Below are positions 1-11,385 of a stretch of DNA of 60,000 nucleotides, piece by piece. This DNA is from Diphasiastrum complanatum. Taxonomy: Eukaryota > Streptophyta > Lycopodiopsida > Lycopodiales > Lycopodiaceae. Under the pieces are notes generated by a model that was not told the DNA's origin, did not search any database, and saw only the letters and a program-made list of their open reading frames with translations. The stretch is from NCBI GenBank assembly GCA_029204225.1, contig CM055109.1, positions 35,538,496 through 35,598,495 on the forward strand, written 5' to 3'. Position 1 is the stretch's first letter; each line of letters begins with the position of its first letter. The position numbers and the translations under genes are program-made.

Positions 1-400
1 TGTAGGAAATCCGCTACTTTCTGAAACTTGAACGCCCGAGTCTCTACTGCAATGGGTGACATAGGTTTAAAACTATACGTAAGCACGCACGGGCTATAAC
101 CGGTAGCCAAATGCTTACTATAACCCAATCTCCATCAAGGTGATTACCTCTCCGAGGAGAAAATATGAATAGATATCTTAACTGATCTTGTAGGTAATCC
201 TTCTTTTAACCGATCAAGTATAACTAGAAACTGAACTATGATTCGTCAATCATAATTCATCGGATTCTTGTCCTATACTCAATAAAAGAAGGTAACTACC
301 AATGATTAGAAGAACTTTAAGTTCAGAGTCATCTCTAGTTTAGCGAATACGGCCGACCAAAAGCGACCAGCAAACTTCGAATCGCGAATGTTCATAATGC
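1..400 (-). pseudogene. Degenerate gypsy integrase fragment of A1
   Basis: Read on the minus strand, about 290-395 gives an integrase core segment with RDSKF, FW and KLEMTLNL, like the IVSDRDSKF motif of the complete integrase at 5660-6640. Positions 1-125 give SKHLATGYSP followed by a stretch ending KVADFL, matching the segment after the catalytic glutamate. Between them the frame is broken by several stops, and the conserved DGQTERVNQ segment is unreadable. The stop directly after the KFF of the core motif is also present in element A2, so the defect predates the two insertions. It cannot make a functional integrase. Confidence 0.7.
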
Positions 401-2039
401 CACTTTGGTAATCCGTAAAGCCAAAACAAATACTCAAATAATTACTTGGTCTTTACCCAAATAAACATAGTCGATTTGGTAAGATGGCCAGTCATTACCA
501 AAATTCCACTATCTCGTTTATTCATCCGGGGTAATCTACCAATCACAATCCTTTCTTATGGATTAGGTATATCCTAGAATCTGAGTTAAGATTCAACAAT
601 CCCAACTCTCCAGATTCCCGAAACCATACCATATCATGAGAGTACATCATGAGAATGCATTACAATTCTTAAAAGACACATGAGTTGTTCCTGAAAGTCC
701 TTTCCATCTGGAAATTTCCAGACTTTTACAACACACACACGGTGCCAATATAAGGATTGTGATTTAAAAAATGCCCTTACTTTAGACATGGCACAAATTG
801 TCATTCCAAAGTTAGGGTCCCAATCTAGAATACGTCTAGATTTTCCTCTTAAGTTCTAATCTAGAATAACTAAAGATTTACCGGAACCTCATTACATGAA
901 GTTCTAACTTTTGGCAAACAACTATCCAACTCTCCTGAGTGTTCCGGGATAGCATTCCATCCTTTCCAAACGGGAAAAGATAAGTCCCAAAAGTTTTCGT
1001 GTATTCTATGCACATCCATCTGTAAAAGAATCCAAAACGACTCATAAATGTTGTGACTTCTCAATGAGAAATTACTATAACCCAACGAGAAATTGTCTCA
1101 ACACAATTCTCATCAATATGCCTATGTACCAACCACTAGTTTATGCATGCAAATAAACTTAGTTCAAGGAATACTTTGTAGATCCACAGGATTAGAAGTT
1201 TGTACAAAAGGTTTTAATGATCCCACAAAGATTCACTACATAGCATGTCTCTACAGATATCCTGATCTGTACACAACACTTTCATAACCGAGAATCCTAT
1301 AATTTTTACAGATTTACATATGCACAGGTTCTATCATAGCTGAAAAACAGGGTACATGCTGCCCAAATTTTTCCAAAACACCGATTTGCAGGCTACCCCT
1401 CCTTAACCACAAGATGGGCTTTGCAGTAGTTCATACCATCACAAAAATGGCTTTACTGAATTACTCCTCCCTGCAAAACACTGATAAATTGAAGAAAACT
1501 CCAGCATAAACCTGTAAATCAGAAAGAACTGCCTTGCAAATCCTGTAAAAACCACCAACACTCTCAACCAGTGATTAGTATTTTTTGTGCTTCTTTTCCT
1601 GCTTTTTCTCTGATTCAAGCCAAAACTGGCTCAACAAAAAGCAAAAGACAGCCAACAAAATTACCTTAAATCACTGTGTAAAGAACAAAAAGCCGAAAAA
1701 AACCATCATTTACTCTTATTGATCCCGTTGCTAACGGAAAAGTGTTCCTAAATGAAGTAAACGAAAACACAAGTGACTCAAGAAAACGGAACTTTACTTC
1801 CTGAAAACCAATATGAAGTGTCTAAAAATCGAACCGATTGTATACCTGGTAGTGCACTTACCACACAACCGATTACACTTCGAACAAGGAAATCCACGGG
1901 AAGAATAATCCGCACTTTTACCACTTCGTTGCATACTCCATTGAATTCTCGTAAAAGTGTCAGGATTCCATATCACACAATGGAAAAATCCCCACAATTC
2001 GAGATTTCTCTTGATCAACGGCTAAACAAGCTTAGATTT
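401..2039 (-). other. A1 internal region without recognisable domains
   Basis: Lies between the integrase relic and the primer site. Positions 401 to about 910 align with A2 (reverse complement of 18310-19620, without A2's 831-bp insertion). From about 910 to 2039 I see no counterpart in A2 and no gag, protease or RT motif. A 71-codon open frame at 870-1085 on the minus strand crosses the breakpoint and resembles nothing I know. Short open frames around 1773-2252 overlap the LTR and look like chance. Confidence 0.5.
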
Positions 2040-2052
2040 GGCTCTGATACCA
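2040..2052 (-). other. Primer binding site of A1
   Basis: On the minus strand this reads TGGTATCAGAGCC, complementary to the 3' end of plant initiator methionine tRNA, the usual primer for minus-strand DNA synthesis of plant LTR elements. It lies one base inside the LTR end, which fixes both the orientation and the LTR boundary. Confidence 0.88.
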
Positions 2053-2053
2053 A

Positions 2054-2546
2054 TGTAAAGTCCTCAATCCAAGGATCCTATTCTAAGCATGCCAATCACA
2101 AGCAACACAAGGAACCTGATGGTGGACAAACCAACCCAACCAAACCTAGATCGAACGGATCTAGCCCCCAAGCTATAGATCAATCACAAAGAGGAGTATG
2201 GCATCACACCAGCAGCATCCTGCCATCGGTCATGCTATCAAGCATACACTAGTGAGAGCCCAGCAGGTATACTTATACCCTCCAAGGCCCATGCACCACT
2301 AGTAGTGCATTGTGACACCTCACTGGACACCTCTGCAGCCTATCTGGGCCACGTCATCCAGTTCCCCAATGACTCACTGATAGACCCATACAAATCCACC
2401 ATCAAGTGCTTAGGCCTACAACCATTAATTATGACCATGTACACATAAGGGCCCCAATTCCCTTATAGTCACAATTAACTTACGGGTTGTTGGTCTACTA
2501 GTCTCTAGCGTGGACACGCTACCCGAGACCAGTCATGGGCATGACA
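2054..2546 (-). repeat. 5' LTR of A1 (family A, 493 bp)
   Basis: On the minus strand it starts TGTCATGCCCATGAC and ends GGACTTTACA, so it has TG...CA ends. The same LTR occurs at 15671-16142 and 20729-21224. A TATA-like stretch (GGTATAAGTATACC) lies roughly mid-way and is shared by the copies, as expected for the LTR promoter. The base after 2546 is copia RT coding sequence, so this edge is an insertion junction. The other target-site copy is outside the window. Confidence 0.9.
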
Positions 2547-3780
2547 TTATTGTCCACCAGATGGATGTCAAGACAACCTTCCTCAACGGCGACTTGCATG
2601 AGGAGGTTTACATGAAGCAGCCAGAGGGAGCTGAAGAAGGGAACGGGCTGGTTTGCGAGTTACAAAGGGCCCTTTACGGATTGAAGCAAGCGTCGAGGGT
2701 ATGGTATGAAAAAATAGACTCTTTCTTCAGTCATAAGGGTTTCCAAAGATGTCAGTCTGATACAAGTGTCTTCAGTCGGAGGATAAAAGATACGTTTGTG
2801 GCAATAGCATTGTATGTAAAACGACATCATCACGATAGGGAATAGCCAGGTCATGATAGACAAACGTAAGAGGGAGTTGAATGCAGAATTTGACATGAAA
2901 GACCTTGGGGAGATCCACTATTGCTTGGGGATGCAGATAACAAGAGACAAAGCGAAGAAAAAAATGAAACTCTCACAAGAAGGTTACGTTAATGAAGTAA
3001 TTGAGAGATTTCACATGGAAAGCAGCCACTCAGCACTCCTCTTGAGCCAGGGGTAAAGCTAACTCTGGATATGGAGCCAGGGAATGATAAATAGAGGGAT
3101 CTCATAAGAAGCTATCCCTACCGGAGCTTGGTTGGAAGCCTAATGTACGCCACAATCTGCAAAAGACCCGACACATCAACAGCGGTTGGAAAATTGAGTC
3201 AATACCTCAATGATCCTAGTCTGGATCATTGGAATGCTGCAAAGAGAGTATTAAGATACCTCAAGGGAACAGCAGACTTTGGAGTAAATTCCTCTGGTGG
3301 CCATTTGCAGGTCACTGGGTTTGCGGATGCAGACTGGGGAGGCGATGCGGATGCGAGAAAATCAACATCGGGGTATCTGTTCATGTTAGGAGGAGGTGCA
3401 GCAGCATGGGCAAGCAGTAGGCAGAAGATAGTGGCCCTGTCAACCACAGAGGCTGAGAACATGGCCTTATGCCATGCATCAATGGAATATGTATGGATCA
3501 GGAGTTTTTGCAGGGAGTTGTCTATACCAATCAGATGTTATCAATTGAATAGTGATAACCAGGATGCATTTTCTTATGTAAAAATGGTGGCTTCCACAAA
3601 AGAAGCAAGCACATAGAACTTCAATATCACTATGTCAGAGATTTGGTGCAGGCAAGAGAGATTGATATGCTTTATTGCCCTACCAAGGAAATGCTGGCTG
3701 ACCTCATGACGAAGGGACTTGGCAGGGACAGATTTTCTAAGTTAAGATACAAGACGGGAATTGAAGGAGGGAAGAACTAG
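2547..3780 (+). pseudogene. Ty1/copia reverse transcriptase-RNase H relic (C1)
   Basis: Copies element RNA into DNA and degrades the RNA strand. Visible in order: HQMDVKTTFLNGDL and ALYGLKQASR (RT palm, about 2555-2695); the YVDD box near 2815, here shifted by one base and read as YVND; the connection segment DLGEIHYCLGMQI; VGSLMYAT and YLKGT; RNase H with DADWGGD, RKSTSGY and a shifted STAEAEYMA-like segment; and a C-terminal part ending in a TAG at 3778-3780. Breaks: a frameshift at the YVDD box, a stop near 3054 and a frameshift near 3600. The N-terminal RT, integrase, protease and gag are absent because element A1 cuts the gene at 2546. A purine-rich stretch at 3761-3777 may be the polypurine tract. 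Confidence 0.92.
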
Positions 3781-4150
3781 TTAGACGAGATTTTGGATTG
3801 AGAGGCAGATTGATGACATGCAATCACAAAATACGTCAGGAACAGAGTTTGACTTTCCCTTATGCCACGTTGGTAGAATGCTTCAAGAAAAATAGACAGT
3901 TGGTAAGATGCTTTTCTTTTGGTTCGTGACCACAGCCATGACCCGGGTCATATCCGGAGTAGTGACCTTGGTTTATGTTCTTGATATGAACAGCCATGGA
4001 TGTATAAGATACAGTTTTTCTTTGAAATAGAGCTATGCGTTTCTGTCAACCTTCCTCTGCTTACGTGTTCATCTTTGCATTGTTTTTTTTATTGTTGTTC
4101 TCTCTTGACTTAACGTATTCTGACACCACAGTGAGCCTGTTTTTGCATTT
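3781..4150 (+). repeat. Possible 3' LTR of C1
   Basis: Position directly after the RNase H stop and the purine-rich stretch is where a copia 3' LTR should start. It contains TATA-like GTATAAGATAC near 3999 followed by T-rich sequence. I could not find a clean TG...CA pair or a second copy in the window, so the limits are guesses. Confidence 0.35.
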
Positions 4151-5118
4151 GTTGTTCGGTTCTACTCGAATTTCCAACTATCTCCGATTGCGACCAAACT
4201 TCATACACCCCATCCTGAGCACTTTCTATCACCTGTTCCAACCCCACTTCCACCTGTTCCACCCCACGTAGTCAAAATCCATTAATTTTCTCTTTTTTAA
4301 GTCTTTTTCTCCTTTACCATACCCCAACCATCCCCTACATCTTCGAAGCTATCATCCAACCCCACCATCAACGTGGCATCTTCCACCAACCCTGATAACC
4401 AATCATCCAGTCCTTTTGACGAAACTGACACCACAAAAATCGCTCATCGCCAAATCCCTAAATCCACCCACATATACGACCTGCCCACAAACTCCCAGAT
4501 CGCCCCATGAATCCAGACTGCCCAACCTCTCCTAGAAGCAATGGGCATTTACCCAACGCTTGTTACCTGCGCCCTATACACAGAATTCGTTGTCATGGCC
4601 TACGGAACGTGGGATGAAGATAAATATCGATTCTATGTCCAATACCACAGTACCACGCGCACCGCGTGCGTGTGAAATGCATCCTTGTCTACCATCGGAA
4701 TCGTTTCCGGTGATAGACCAAAGCCATCACATCGTCACGCCCGTCAACCTCCTAGGGCTCTCGATCCATTTCTGCCAGCCACGCATTCCGCCAACCAAAA
4801 AACGTGGAAGATGAAATTAATGAGTTCCTACATGAATCCTCACGCGGTGGCTAGCAGATATCCTTTTCTGCCAAAGATATCAAAGGCAATGAGATCCCCT
4901 GCCTTCAGGCACTGGCTCCGCAACCATGGCGATAACACGCTTTCGAAAAAGATCCGTCGAACATCAGAGCTTACGTTCCCAGTCCGAGGCAGCTGCGGCT
5001 TAATCCATATTTCGTCCCCATTCCACGACGATACAAATGGGTGGAATGTGGAACCCCTTTGGACCAGATCACCATCAGTACCTTCAACTAGCCAAAGATC
5101 TACTCAGAGCATGGGTGG
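4151..5118 (+). other. Unassigned C-rich segment between C1 and G1
   Basis: Pyrimidine-rich plus strand with several short overlapping open frames (longest 170 codons at 4685-5197, running into the LTR of G1). None resembles a known domain, and the frames interrupt each other. C-rich, ACC-repeating composition near 4200-4500 resembles the leader of the unrecognised cassette at 33-33.5 kb. This could be a truncated relative, but I see no firm alignment. Confidence 0.3.
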
Positions 5119-5647
5119 TGTTAGAATCCCCATCGTCATGCCGGTCATTGCTAAAGCACAAACAAGTGACAAACGCTACATTACCGCCCAACCATAGAGG
5201 TACTGCCACCTCACCCCCGTGCACTGGAGCTACAGATCACCATCAAGCAAGCTCGGATCTCATGTAAGCCATGGTGTCCCCCCATACCACCATGCCTTAC
5301 CCTCGGCCGTCACCTACCTACATCCTAAGGCCTAGATACTTGTCCTGACCTGACCACCAGTGGAAGAGCTCTTCATTCTCCAGGAGAGAATGAATACCAA
5401 GCTCATGGAGATCCACCTCTATATACATAGCCCAGGCGGGTCATCTCCCTCCATAGGAGTCACGCATGACTAACGACACGCGGCAGTTGTGCACACTGAC
5501 GCGGGTCCATAACAACGAGTCACCGCATGCCAATGAGACATTGACATGTGGCACCCACAAGACCTATAGCTCCAGATCAGCGTTTCGTCCCATAACTGAG
5601 ACCGTCACCTCAAGTTTCCTGTTGCGTATCCTTATGGGTACGTAACA
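5119..5647 (-). repeat. 3' LTR of G1 (529 bp)
   Basis: Starts TGTTAGAATCCCC and ends GGGTACGTAACA on the plus strand, which gives TGTTACG...TCTAACA on the element strand, with TG...CA ends. A second copy of this LTR lies at 49838-50364 and is clearly similar throughout, with many substitutions. The right edge abuts the polypurine tract of the element, identifying this as the 3' LTR of a minus-strand insertion. Confidence 0.92.
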
Positions 5648-5659
5648 TTCCCTCCCCCT
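5648..5659 (-). other. Polypurine tract of G1
   Basis: The plus strand reads TTCCCTCCCCCT, a purine run on the element strand directly against the LTR edge. Such tracts prime plus-strand DNA synthesis. It sits just beyond the integrase stop codon. Confidence 0.85.
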
Positions 5660-6640
5660 TTAAGAGTCTCCTCCTAATGGGAGCAAGCCAGGGAAGTTCA
5701 GTCTTAAATAGTCCTCTCTCTCCCAAGTGTCCTCGTCATCTGTCTTACCTTTCCAACGTACGAGAAACTCAAAAACCAAACGGTTTCTCAATTGGTGACG
5801 ACGAACGTCAACAACTTTTTCAGGTACATTAGGCACAAAGGTAGACAAATCCTCGAGCTCAACCAGTTCACCTTCCGGAATTAGGGAATCCTTCCTACTA
5901 AGTCGTTCTTTTAAACGACTTACATGGAAAACAGGATGAACCCCAACCCCAATCGGAAGATCTAGCTGATACGCAACTGGGTTAATTTTCTTTACAACCT
6001 TATAAGGTACGCTATATTGAAGAGATAGCTTATGGCATTTTCCCGTCCGAAGTACCTTCGAATCCTTAGGGATTTTAAGATACACCCAGGTTCCGACCTC
6101 AATATCTCGAGGTGAACGACCGCAGTTAGCATAAAATTGAGCTCTATCCTGAGCGGTTTTCATGCTTTCCTTGGCCACTAGTAGCATTTCTTGCATATCT
6201 TGCAGGAAATCTACTGCAGCTTGCACCTTCAGACCTTTGAGTCCGACCGAAACTGGAGAACGTGGCTGAAAGCCATACATCAGCATAAAAGGACTGAATC
6301 GGGTGGCAGAATGCTTAGCACTATTGTGCGCGAACTCAACCAGAGGGAGATACTTTTCCCAATCAAACTGTCGGTGAGAAACATATGCTCTAAGCATATC
6401 CTCCAATGTCTGGTTGACACGTTCTGTCTGCCCATCAGATTCTGGGTGATCCAAAGAACTAAGACTAAGGGTTGTTTCAAGTTTTTCAAAAACTGCTTGC
6501 CAGAACTTGCCAGTGAACTTGGAGTCGCGATCACTAACAATATCATTTGGCAAACCATACAATCTGAACAACTTTTCAACGAAAAGCTGGGCTAGTTCAG
6601 ATGCCTTGACAGTTGATTTAGTTGGTATAAATTGCGCCAT
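5660..6640 (-). pseudogene. G1 integrase catalytic and C-terminal region with chromodomain
   Basis: Inserts element DNA into the genome. In 326 open codons it shows the core motifs IVSDRDSKFTG (about residues 33-43) and HPESDGQTERVNQ (about 65-78), the DNA-contacting C-terminal segment with HPVFHVSRLKERL (about 230-245), and a chromodomain-like end with FLVRWKG and DTWE (about 285-315). Chromodomains of this type bind modified histones and bias insertion to heterochromatin (family knowledge). The open frame is intact here, but its upstream part (catalytic first aspartate and zinc finger, 6646-6930) lies in another frame, so no complete integrase is encoded. The stop codon is followed at once by the polypurine tract, as in an intact element. 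Confidence 0.92.
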
Positions 6641-6645
6641 CTTGG

Positions 6646-6930
6646 TTAGCTGTCAACCACCACCCAAATGGCATCGTGATCACTCCGGGTTTTAGGGAGT
6701 CCAACCACAAAATCCATTGAAATACTTTCCCATTTTTTACTGGGAATTTCCAAGGGATGAAAAAGACCCGCAACTTTGAGTCTTTCTGCTTTGTTTTGTT
6801 GGCATTGTTCACAACTTTGAACGTATGCCTCCACATGACCTTTCATCTTAGGCCAGAAGAAATTCTGCCTAACAAGGTCAAGTGTCCTCTTCTGTATGCC
6901 TGGGTGACCAGCACAAGGGTTGTCATGACA
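6646..6930 (-). pseudogene. G1 integrase N-terminal zinc-binding domain
   Basis: On the minus strand this encodes the HHCC zinc-binding end of integrase: AGHPG with its histidine (about 6905), FFWPKMKGH, then SCEQCQQNKA carrying the two cysteines (about 6800), and the start of the catalytic core [16 protein letters not shown], with the first catalytic aspartate. A stop at its end and a frameshift against the downstream 5660-6640 frame separate what must have been one protein. A further frame change occurs inside (about 6840-6890). Confidence 0.85.
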
Positions 6931-6933
6931 CTG

Positions 6934-7911
6934 CTACAGGATTTGGGCCCGCAAGTCCTCCCTATCCAGCACACAAACCTTTCCCTTTCGGAAAAGCAGG
7001 CCATTCCTTATGGAATAGTCCTCAAGTAACTTATCATTACGGGATTGCTTGGGATCCTGCATCCCAAGGTCATCACTAGATCTAGAATTTCCCGTCAGGA
7101 CATCTAGCCAGATGCGACCAAAAAACCTATCGGTTTGACAAAGATCCCGTAGTGAAAGATACAAATCAGATTGGATCTCAGCAAAGCATAACTGATTAAT
7201 TTCTCCAATCCGGCTCAAGGCATTGGCAACACAGTTCGACGTACCTTTACGATACTTAATGTCAAAGACAAACTCTTGAATGAGTTCCGACCATCTAGCC
7301 TTACGGCCACAAAGGTCCTTGGCATCACAAATATACTTAAGGGATTGGTGATCAGTCATTACCGTGAATCTGGCACCATAAAGATAATGCCTCCAGATTT
7401 TTAACGCGTGAATGACTGCAAAAGGCTCCTTCTCATAGGTAGAATACCTAGTCTGAGCAGGATCCAGCTTCTTGCTTTCAAAAGCAACTGGTCTACCGTC
7501 CTGAGAAAGGACCGCTCCAACAGCAAAGTCGCTAGCATCCGTATCAACCACAAAGGGCCGGTTAGGATCGACGATGTGTAAAATTGGAGCCGTAGAAACA
7601 CAATGCTTGAGAGTCTCAAAACTCTCATTCATTTCATCCGTCCACGTTATCAATGGACTTCTTCTGCGGCTACATTTTTTCTTCACCCCCTTAAGAACGT
7701 TCGTCAAGGGCAATGCTATTAAGGCATAGTCCAAAATGAACCTGTGAAAGAATCTTGTGAAGCCCAAAAAGGATTTCACATCACAAATTGTCAAAGGTCT
7801 CGGCCATTCTCGTACCTTACGGACTTTGTCCGATATGACCTTTATCCGATATGACATGGCCCAGGTATTTGAGTTTAGTTTGAAAGAACTCACATTTCGA
7901 CTCCTTAGCAT
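6934..7911 (-). pseudogene. G1 RT connection, RNase H and linker to integrase
   Basis: 325 open codons. The N-terminal part holds the RT thumb/connection motif FLGFTRFFHRFI. RNase H follows: TDASDFAVGAVLSQDGRPVA (catalytic Asp), TYEKEPFAVIHALKIWRHYL (catalytic Glu) and TDHQSLKYI (Asp), then ARWSELIQEFVFDIKYRKG and NALSRIG, the usual end of gypsy RNase H. The last 90 residues are the linker before the integrase zinc finger. All expected acidic residues are visible. It overlaps the end of the RT frame by a few bases but in a different frame, showing a frameshift or small deletion between fingers-palm and thumb. Confidence 0.93.
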
Positions 7912-9482
7912 AGAGGCCTTAGAAGATCTAAGACAATACGAAGATGCTCTTCATGCTCCTCAAGGGTCCGACTATAAATTAATATGTCGTCCAAATACAC
8001 CACCACAAACTTTCCTAGATATGGACGAAGAATATCGTTCATCATCTGCTGGAAAGCGGCAAGCGCATTCGTGAGTCCAAAAGGTAACACTAAAAACTCA
8101 TAATGGCCATATCTGGATCGAAATCCAGTCTTAGACACATCTTCGTTCCTGATCCTTATCTGATGGTAACCTGATCTAAGATCAATCTTGGAGAAATACT
8201 TAGCCCCATTCAGACAATCCATAAGATCATCCATCCTAGGTAAGGGATATATGTTCTTGATGGTTAAATCATTTAACTTTTTAAAGTCACCACACAAACG
8301 TGTGCCGCCATCCTTTTTACTAACTAAAAGGATTGGTGCTCCCCAAGGGGACTTACTAGGCCGTATATAGCCGATCCTAAGGAGTTCTTGTAACTGCTTA
8401 GAAATTTCATCCTCTTCCTTGATGCTAACCCTGTATGGAAAAAGAGATACAGGTTGGCTTCCAGGAAGCAACTCTATCTGATGGTCAACACTCCTTTGGG
8501 GAGGTAGGCCATCAGGGAGTTTATCAAGAAAAACATCGCTATATTCTTGCCTAAGTTTGTTAGATATTATTCCTTCAGGCGAGTTAACACTTAAGGGATT
8601 ATTTACAGGCACATTCAAAGGCAAATGCGATAAATCAATATTTAGACTCTGGACTGCATGGTCATTCACATAGATTTCATCTTTCAAAAAACAAAGATAA
8701 ACTTTATTGCCAGAATCTTTCAAATATTCTACAACTTCTAAAGCAGATACCAAAGGATCAAAAGGCCTATTTACATCGCCTTTTAGCTCAACCAACGAGC
8801 CCTTATGCAAAAAGGAAATACTATGAGTAACATAATCCTTTCTTAAAGACTCGTTTTTAGAATAAAACCATTCTTTTCCTAAGATTATGTCTACGCTATC
8901 CAAGTTCATAATATGAAAATCTAGAGGTTCAACATAATCTTGAATCTGAAGCGGCAGCTGAGGAACAAGTTGATCCCAAGCTTGTCGATCTTCCCCCCAC
9001 GCCATTTTCACCACATACAAGTGATTACTTGGCACGGTAGCCACCCTAAGCTTCTGCACCAGTCTAGCATTTATAAAGTTATGTGTGGAACCATCATCAA
9101 ACAGAACAGTCACAGCTTGGCGTCCTACAATTCCATTCATACAAATGAGATCATGGGGGCCAAAAACAGTTGTATTAAAACAACAATTCTTGCAACTAGT
9201 GCCATCCTTAAAGGATAAATCAACAAAAGAAATACCAGAATTATCTGGCGCTTTAAAAGATTTAGGTTGCCAGCCAGATTTCTTTTGCTTTTTCTTTGGA
9301 CAATCTTTTGAAAGGTGCCCCTTCTCCATGCAGGAGAAGCACAACCCGCCGGTTCTCGCCTTGTCGTAGTCGGCGCGCTCCAATTTGACGCGCTTTTTCC
9401 CGCCTTGGGAACCGGTGTCCGCCGTCTTGTCTTTGCCCCGCTTCTTGAAAAATTTCTTTTCTTTCTGTTCAGCCTTGGGCAA
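7905..9482 (-). pseudogene. G1 nucleocapsid zinc knuckle, protease and RT fingers-palm
   Basis: 525 open codons continuing the gag frame after one TAG stop. In order: lysine-rich region; CCHC knuckle [14 protein letters not shown] (about residues 48-61), which binds genomic RNA; aspartic protease with [11 protein letters not shown] (about 127-137; the usual D[ST]G is DDGS here); then RT with [62 protein letters not shown] and the catalytic box [11 protein letters not shown]. All three RT aspartates are present. The frame ends soon after the palm (LLRPLC then stop), where the thumb continues in another frame. This is the most complete RT in the window. Confidence 0.94.
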
Positions 9483-9485
9483 AGC

Positions 9486-10187
9486 CTACTCCTTGCGAGA
9501 GGCAAAATGGGCGTCATCGAAGATTTTCGCAAAGCGAACCGCATCTTCGATTGTCTGTGGTTGGTTATGCCGCACTTCTAGTTGAAATTCCTTTGGAAGC
9601 CCCAAAATAAAATGTAACTTCAACAGGGTAGAATCGATTCGCGAGGCAAATCGGGGCAAATTTTCTTGGAATTCCTGGATATAGGCATCTAACGGCCTAG
9701 TACCCATCTGCACGGTGGCAAAACGCCGCCAATGCTCAAAATCAGCCAACACCGGAAGAAAAGCCGTTTTAAAGGCTTCTTGAAAGGCGTCCCATGTAGA
9801 AGGGGCAGTAGCCCTCTCCTTTAGATCTTGCCACCATGTAAACGCCTTACCACGTAAAAACATGAGAGCAAAAGCGATCTTCGTACTATCAGGCGCATCG
9901 TGCATGGAAAAATGACTATTCCATCGATCTAGCCACGACAATACCACATCGGGAAGCCGATCTTTCTTTTCACCCGAAAAGAATTCCAGATTAAACATTG
10001 GATATATGCCAACGGACCGCGAGTGCGTCGAAGAACGCCACTCTTGCTCGGCCGCGGCATGCTTGGCCTGCATTTCTAAAATTTGATTTTGCAGCAGATT
10101 TAGGGCCTGAACAAGCTGGTTAGTGTCTACATCGGGAGGAGGAGGTGGTGAATTTGGTCCTTCACCCGAGGGCATAACAGGGTCCAT
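9486..10187 (-). pseudogene. G1 gag capsid region
   Basis: Structural protein that forms the virus-like particle. 233 codons starting with MDPVMPSGEG, then a proline run and a short coiled-coil-like stretch (ALNLLQNQILEMQAKHAAA). The retrotransposon gag capsid domain follows, with the hallmark FLRGKAFTWW (about residues 110-119) and RPLDAYIQEFQENL. It stops at a single TAG before the zinc-knuckle part, which continues in the same frame from 9482. The ATG is supported because the related element at 48305 starts the same way (MDPTMPSGEGP). In an intact element gag and pol would probably be one reading frame. Confidence 0.93.
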
Positions 10188-11385
10188 GGCGCTCTAAGGA
10201 AGAAGGCAAAGAAAAAACTGCAAGGGCTTCGCAACAAAAGGACTTAGAGAACTTGAGACCACTACTCAAGGAGACTAAGCCACAATAAGCACCTCAATGC
10301 TGAAAATGGAGCCTATACCCCCCATCCCACTTCTTTTCCTTCCAAAAAAAGCCTTGCTGGGTGGCGGGCCTTATGGTCGCCACCTAGCAAGCACATGGGC
10401 TCCTAAAACAAGTGGCATCCCCTTATGGGGTCCACCTACCCTCAATTTACATGGCCACCACCCTCCTTACGCCACCTCACCCAATGGTCACTTGGGTCAC
10501 GTCCCCACCCAACTTTTGGGTCACCGCCTTGACCTCATGGCCTTATGGCCTAAAGATACACCTAAATCTCCTCTAAGGCTTGTCCTTAGACAAAGGAGAA
10601 GGTGTTGGTACAACCGTTCGAAAAACTTCAAATTTCCTCCCCAAAAGTGAAAAGGATGAAAGATTTACCAATTTTTCTTTGTGTGCAGGTGGAAGATTAC
10701 AAAGAGGTGGATTCAGCCCAAGAAAGAGGCTAAGAAAAACAAGAAAAAGGGTACACAGGTCTGTACTTGTAGCAGGTATAGCCTGTAAGTACAACTGTGT
10801 ACTTTTGTTTTATTTCTCCCCCTTTCTTCAAAATTTTGTTGAAGCAAATTCAAGGTTTACAATAGCTTTTATTTACCAAAAGCTTATTTACAAAGTTTGA
10901 GACCAAGTTTTATAACTTAGTAAAAAAACTTTGTAAACTTGTATAACCTTTGAATTAAAAGTTAAACATTAAAAACTTTGAAACAAAGTTTCAAATTTAC
11001 AATGTACTTTAGGGGAGTACAACAGGTTTCAATCATATTCAACAAAGAAAGCTTCAAATTTGAAGTTTACGTTGACCAACCAATGCCTTAACCTTCTGGT
11101 TTACGTTCAGAAAACCAAAGCTTTATTAGCTTTGCAAACTTTATCAAAAGTTTCAGGTGTATTGTACTTATGAAGTACAAGAAAAGTTTACAAACCAAAA
11201 GTTAAGGCACTTGTCAAAAGTAGTTATTATTAATAGGTAAATGAAGCTCCTCCAACATACTGATTCCTGGGAGTCCCGCAGGCTAGAGCGGCTACCAAGG
11301 AAAAAATAGGACGGAAATCCTGACGCTGTACGGTACAGGTAACCAGCAGGTGCCCGCGGAATTTTTTTTTTTTTTTATTCTAGAA
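10188..11385 (-). other. G1 untranslated leader (truncated)
   Basis: About 1.2 kb between the gag start and the truncated 5' end, rich in simple A/T runs, matching in order the 1.5-kb leader of G2 (48306-49821). Both contain the GCCTTGCTGGGTGGCG and CCTCTAAGGCTTGTCC blocks. Similarity ends around a T-tract at 11361-11376; no primer site or LTR follows. Long leaders are common in this type of element. No protein domain seen. Confidence 0.6.

Larger units (their letters stand above)
1..2546 (-). mobile_element. Family-A gypsy-type LTR element A1 (3' end outside window)
   Basis: Minus-strand element whose 5' LTR is at the right (2054-2546), followed leftward by a primer binding site, about 1.1 kb of leader-like DNA and a decayed integrase region running off the window edge. 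It belongs to the same family as 15671-21224: the LTRs match almost base for base, and positions 1 to about 910 match the reverse complement of 18310-20067. It inserted into a copia reverse transcriptase gene, because coding sequence of that gene starts directly after 2546. Very little lies between primer site and integrase, so gag, protease and RT are missing. Its 3' LTR should lie just left of the window. Confidence 0.8.
5119..11385 (-). mobile_element. Ty3/gypsy chromovirus G1, nearly full length but 5' truncated
   Basis: Minus-strand element read right to left: leader (11385-10188), gag, zinc knuckle, protease, RT, RNase H, integrase with a C-terminal chromodomain, polypurine tract and 3' LTR (5119-5647). 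The domain order is typical of Ty3/gypsy, and the chromodomain places it among chromoviruses (Tekay/Reina/Galadriel-type arrangement; I cannot decide which). The related element at 45424-50364 keeps a primer site and 5' LTR. The corresponding end is missing here, and similarity fades after the T-tract near 11360-11385. At least one in-frame stop and several frameshifts split the polyprotein. Confidence 0.93.

Noticed and set aside
1-910. Matching block at 18310-20067 taken at first for a solo LTR of a second family
   Set aside because: The 20067 edge is only the window border of the A1 copy; integrase reading continues across it in A2, so the block is internal element sequence.
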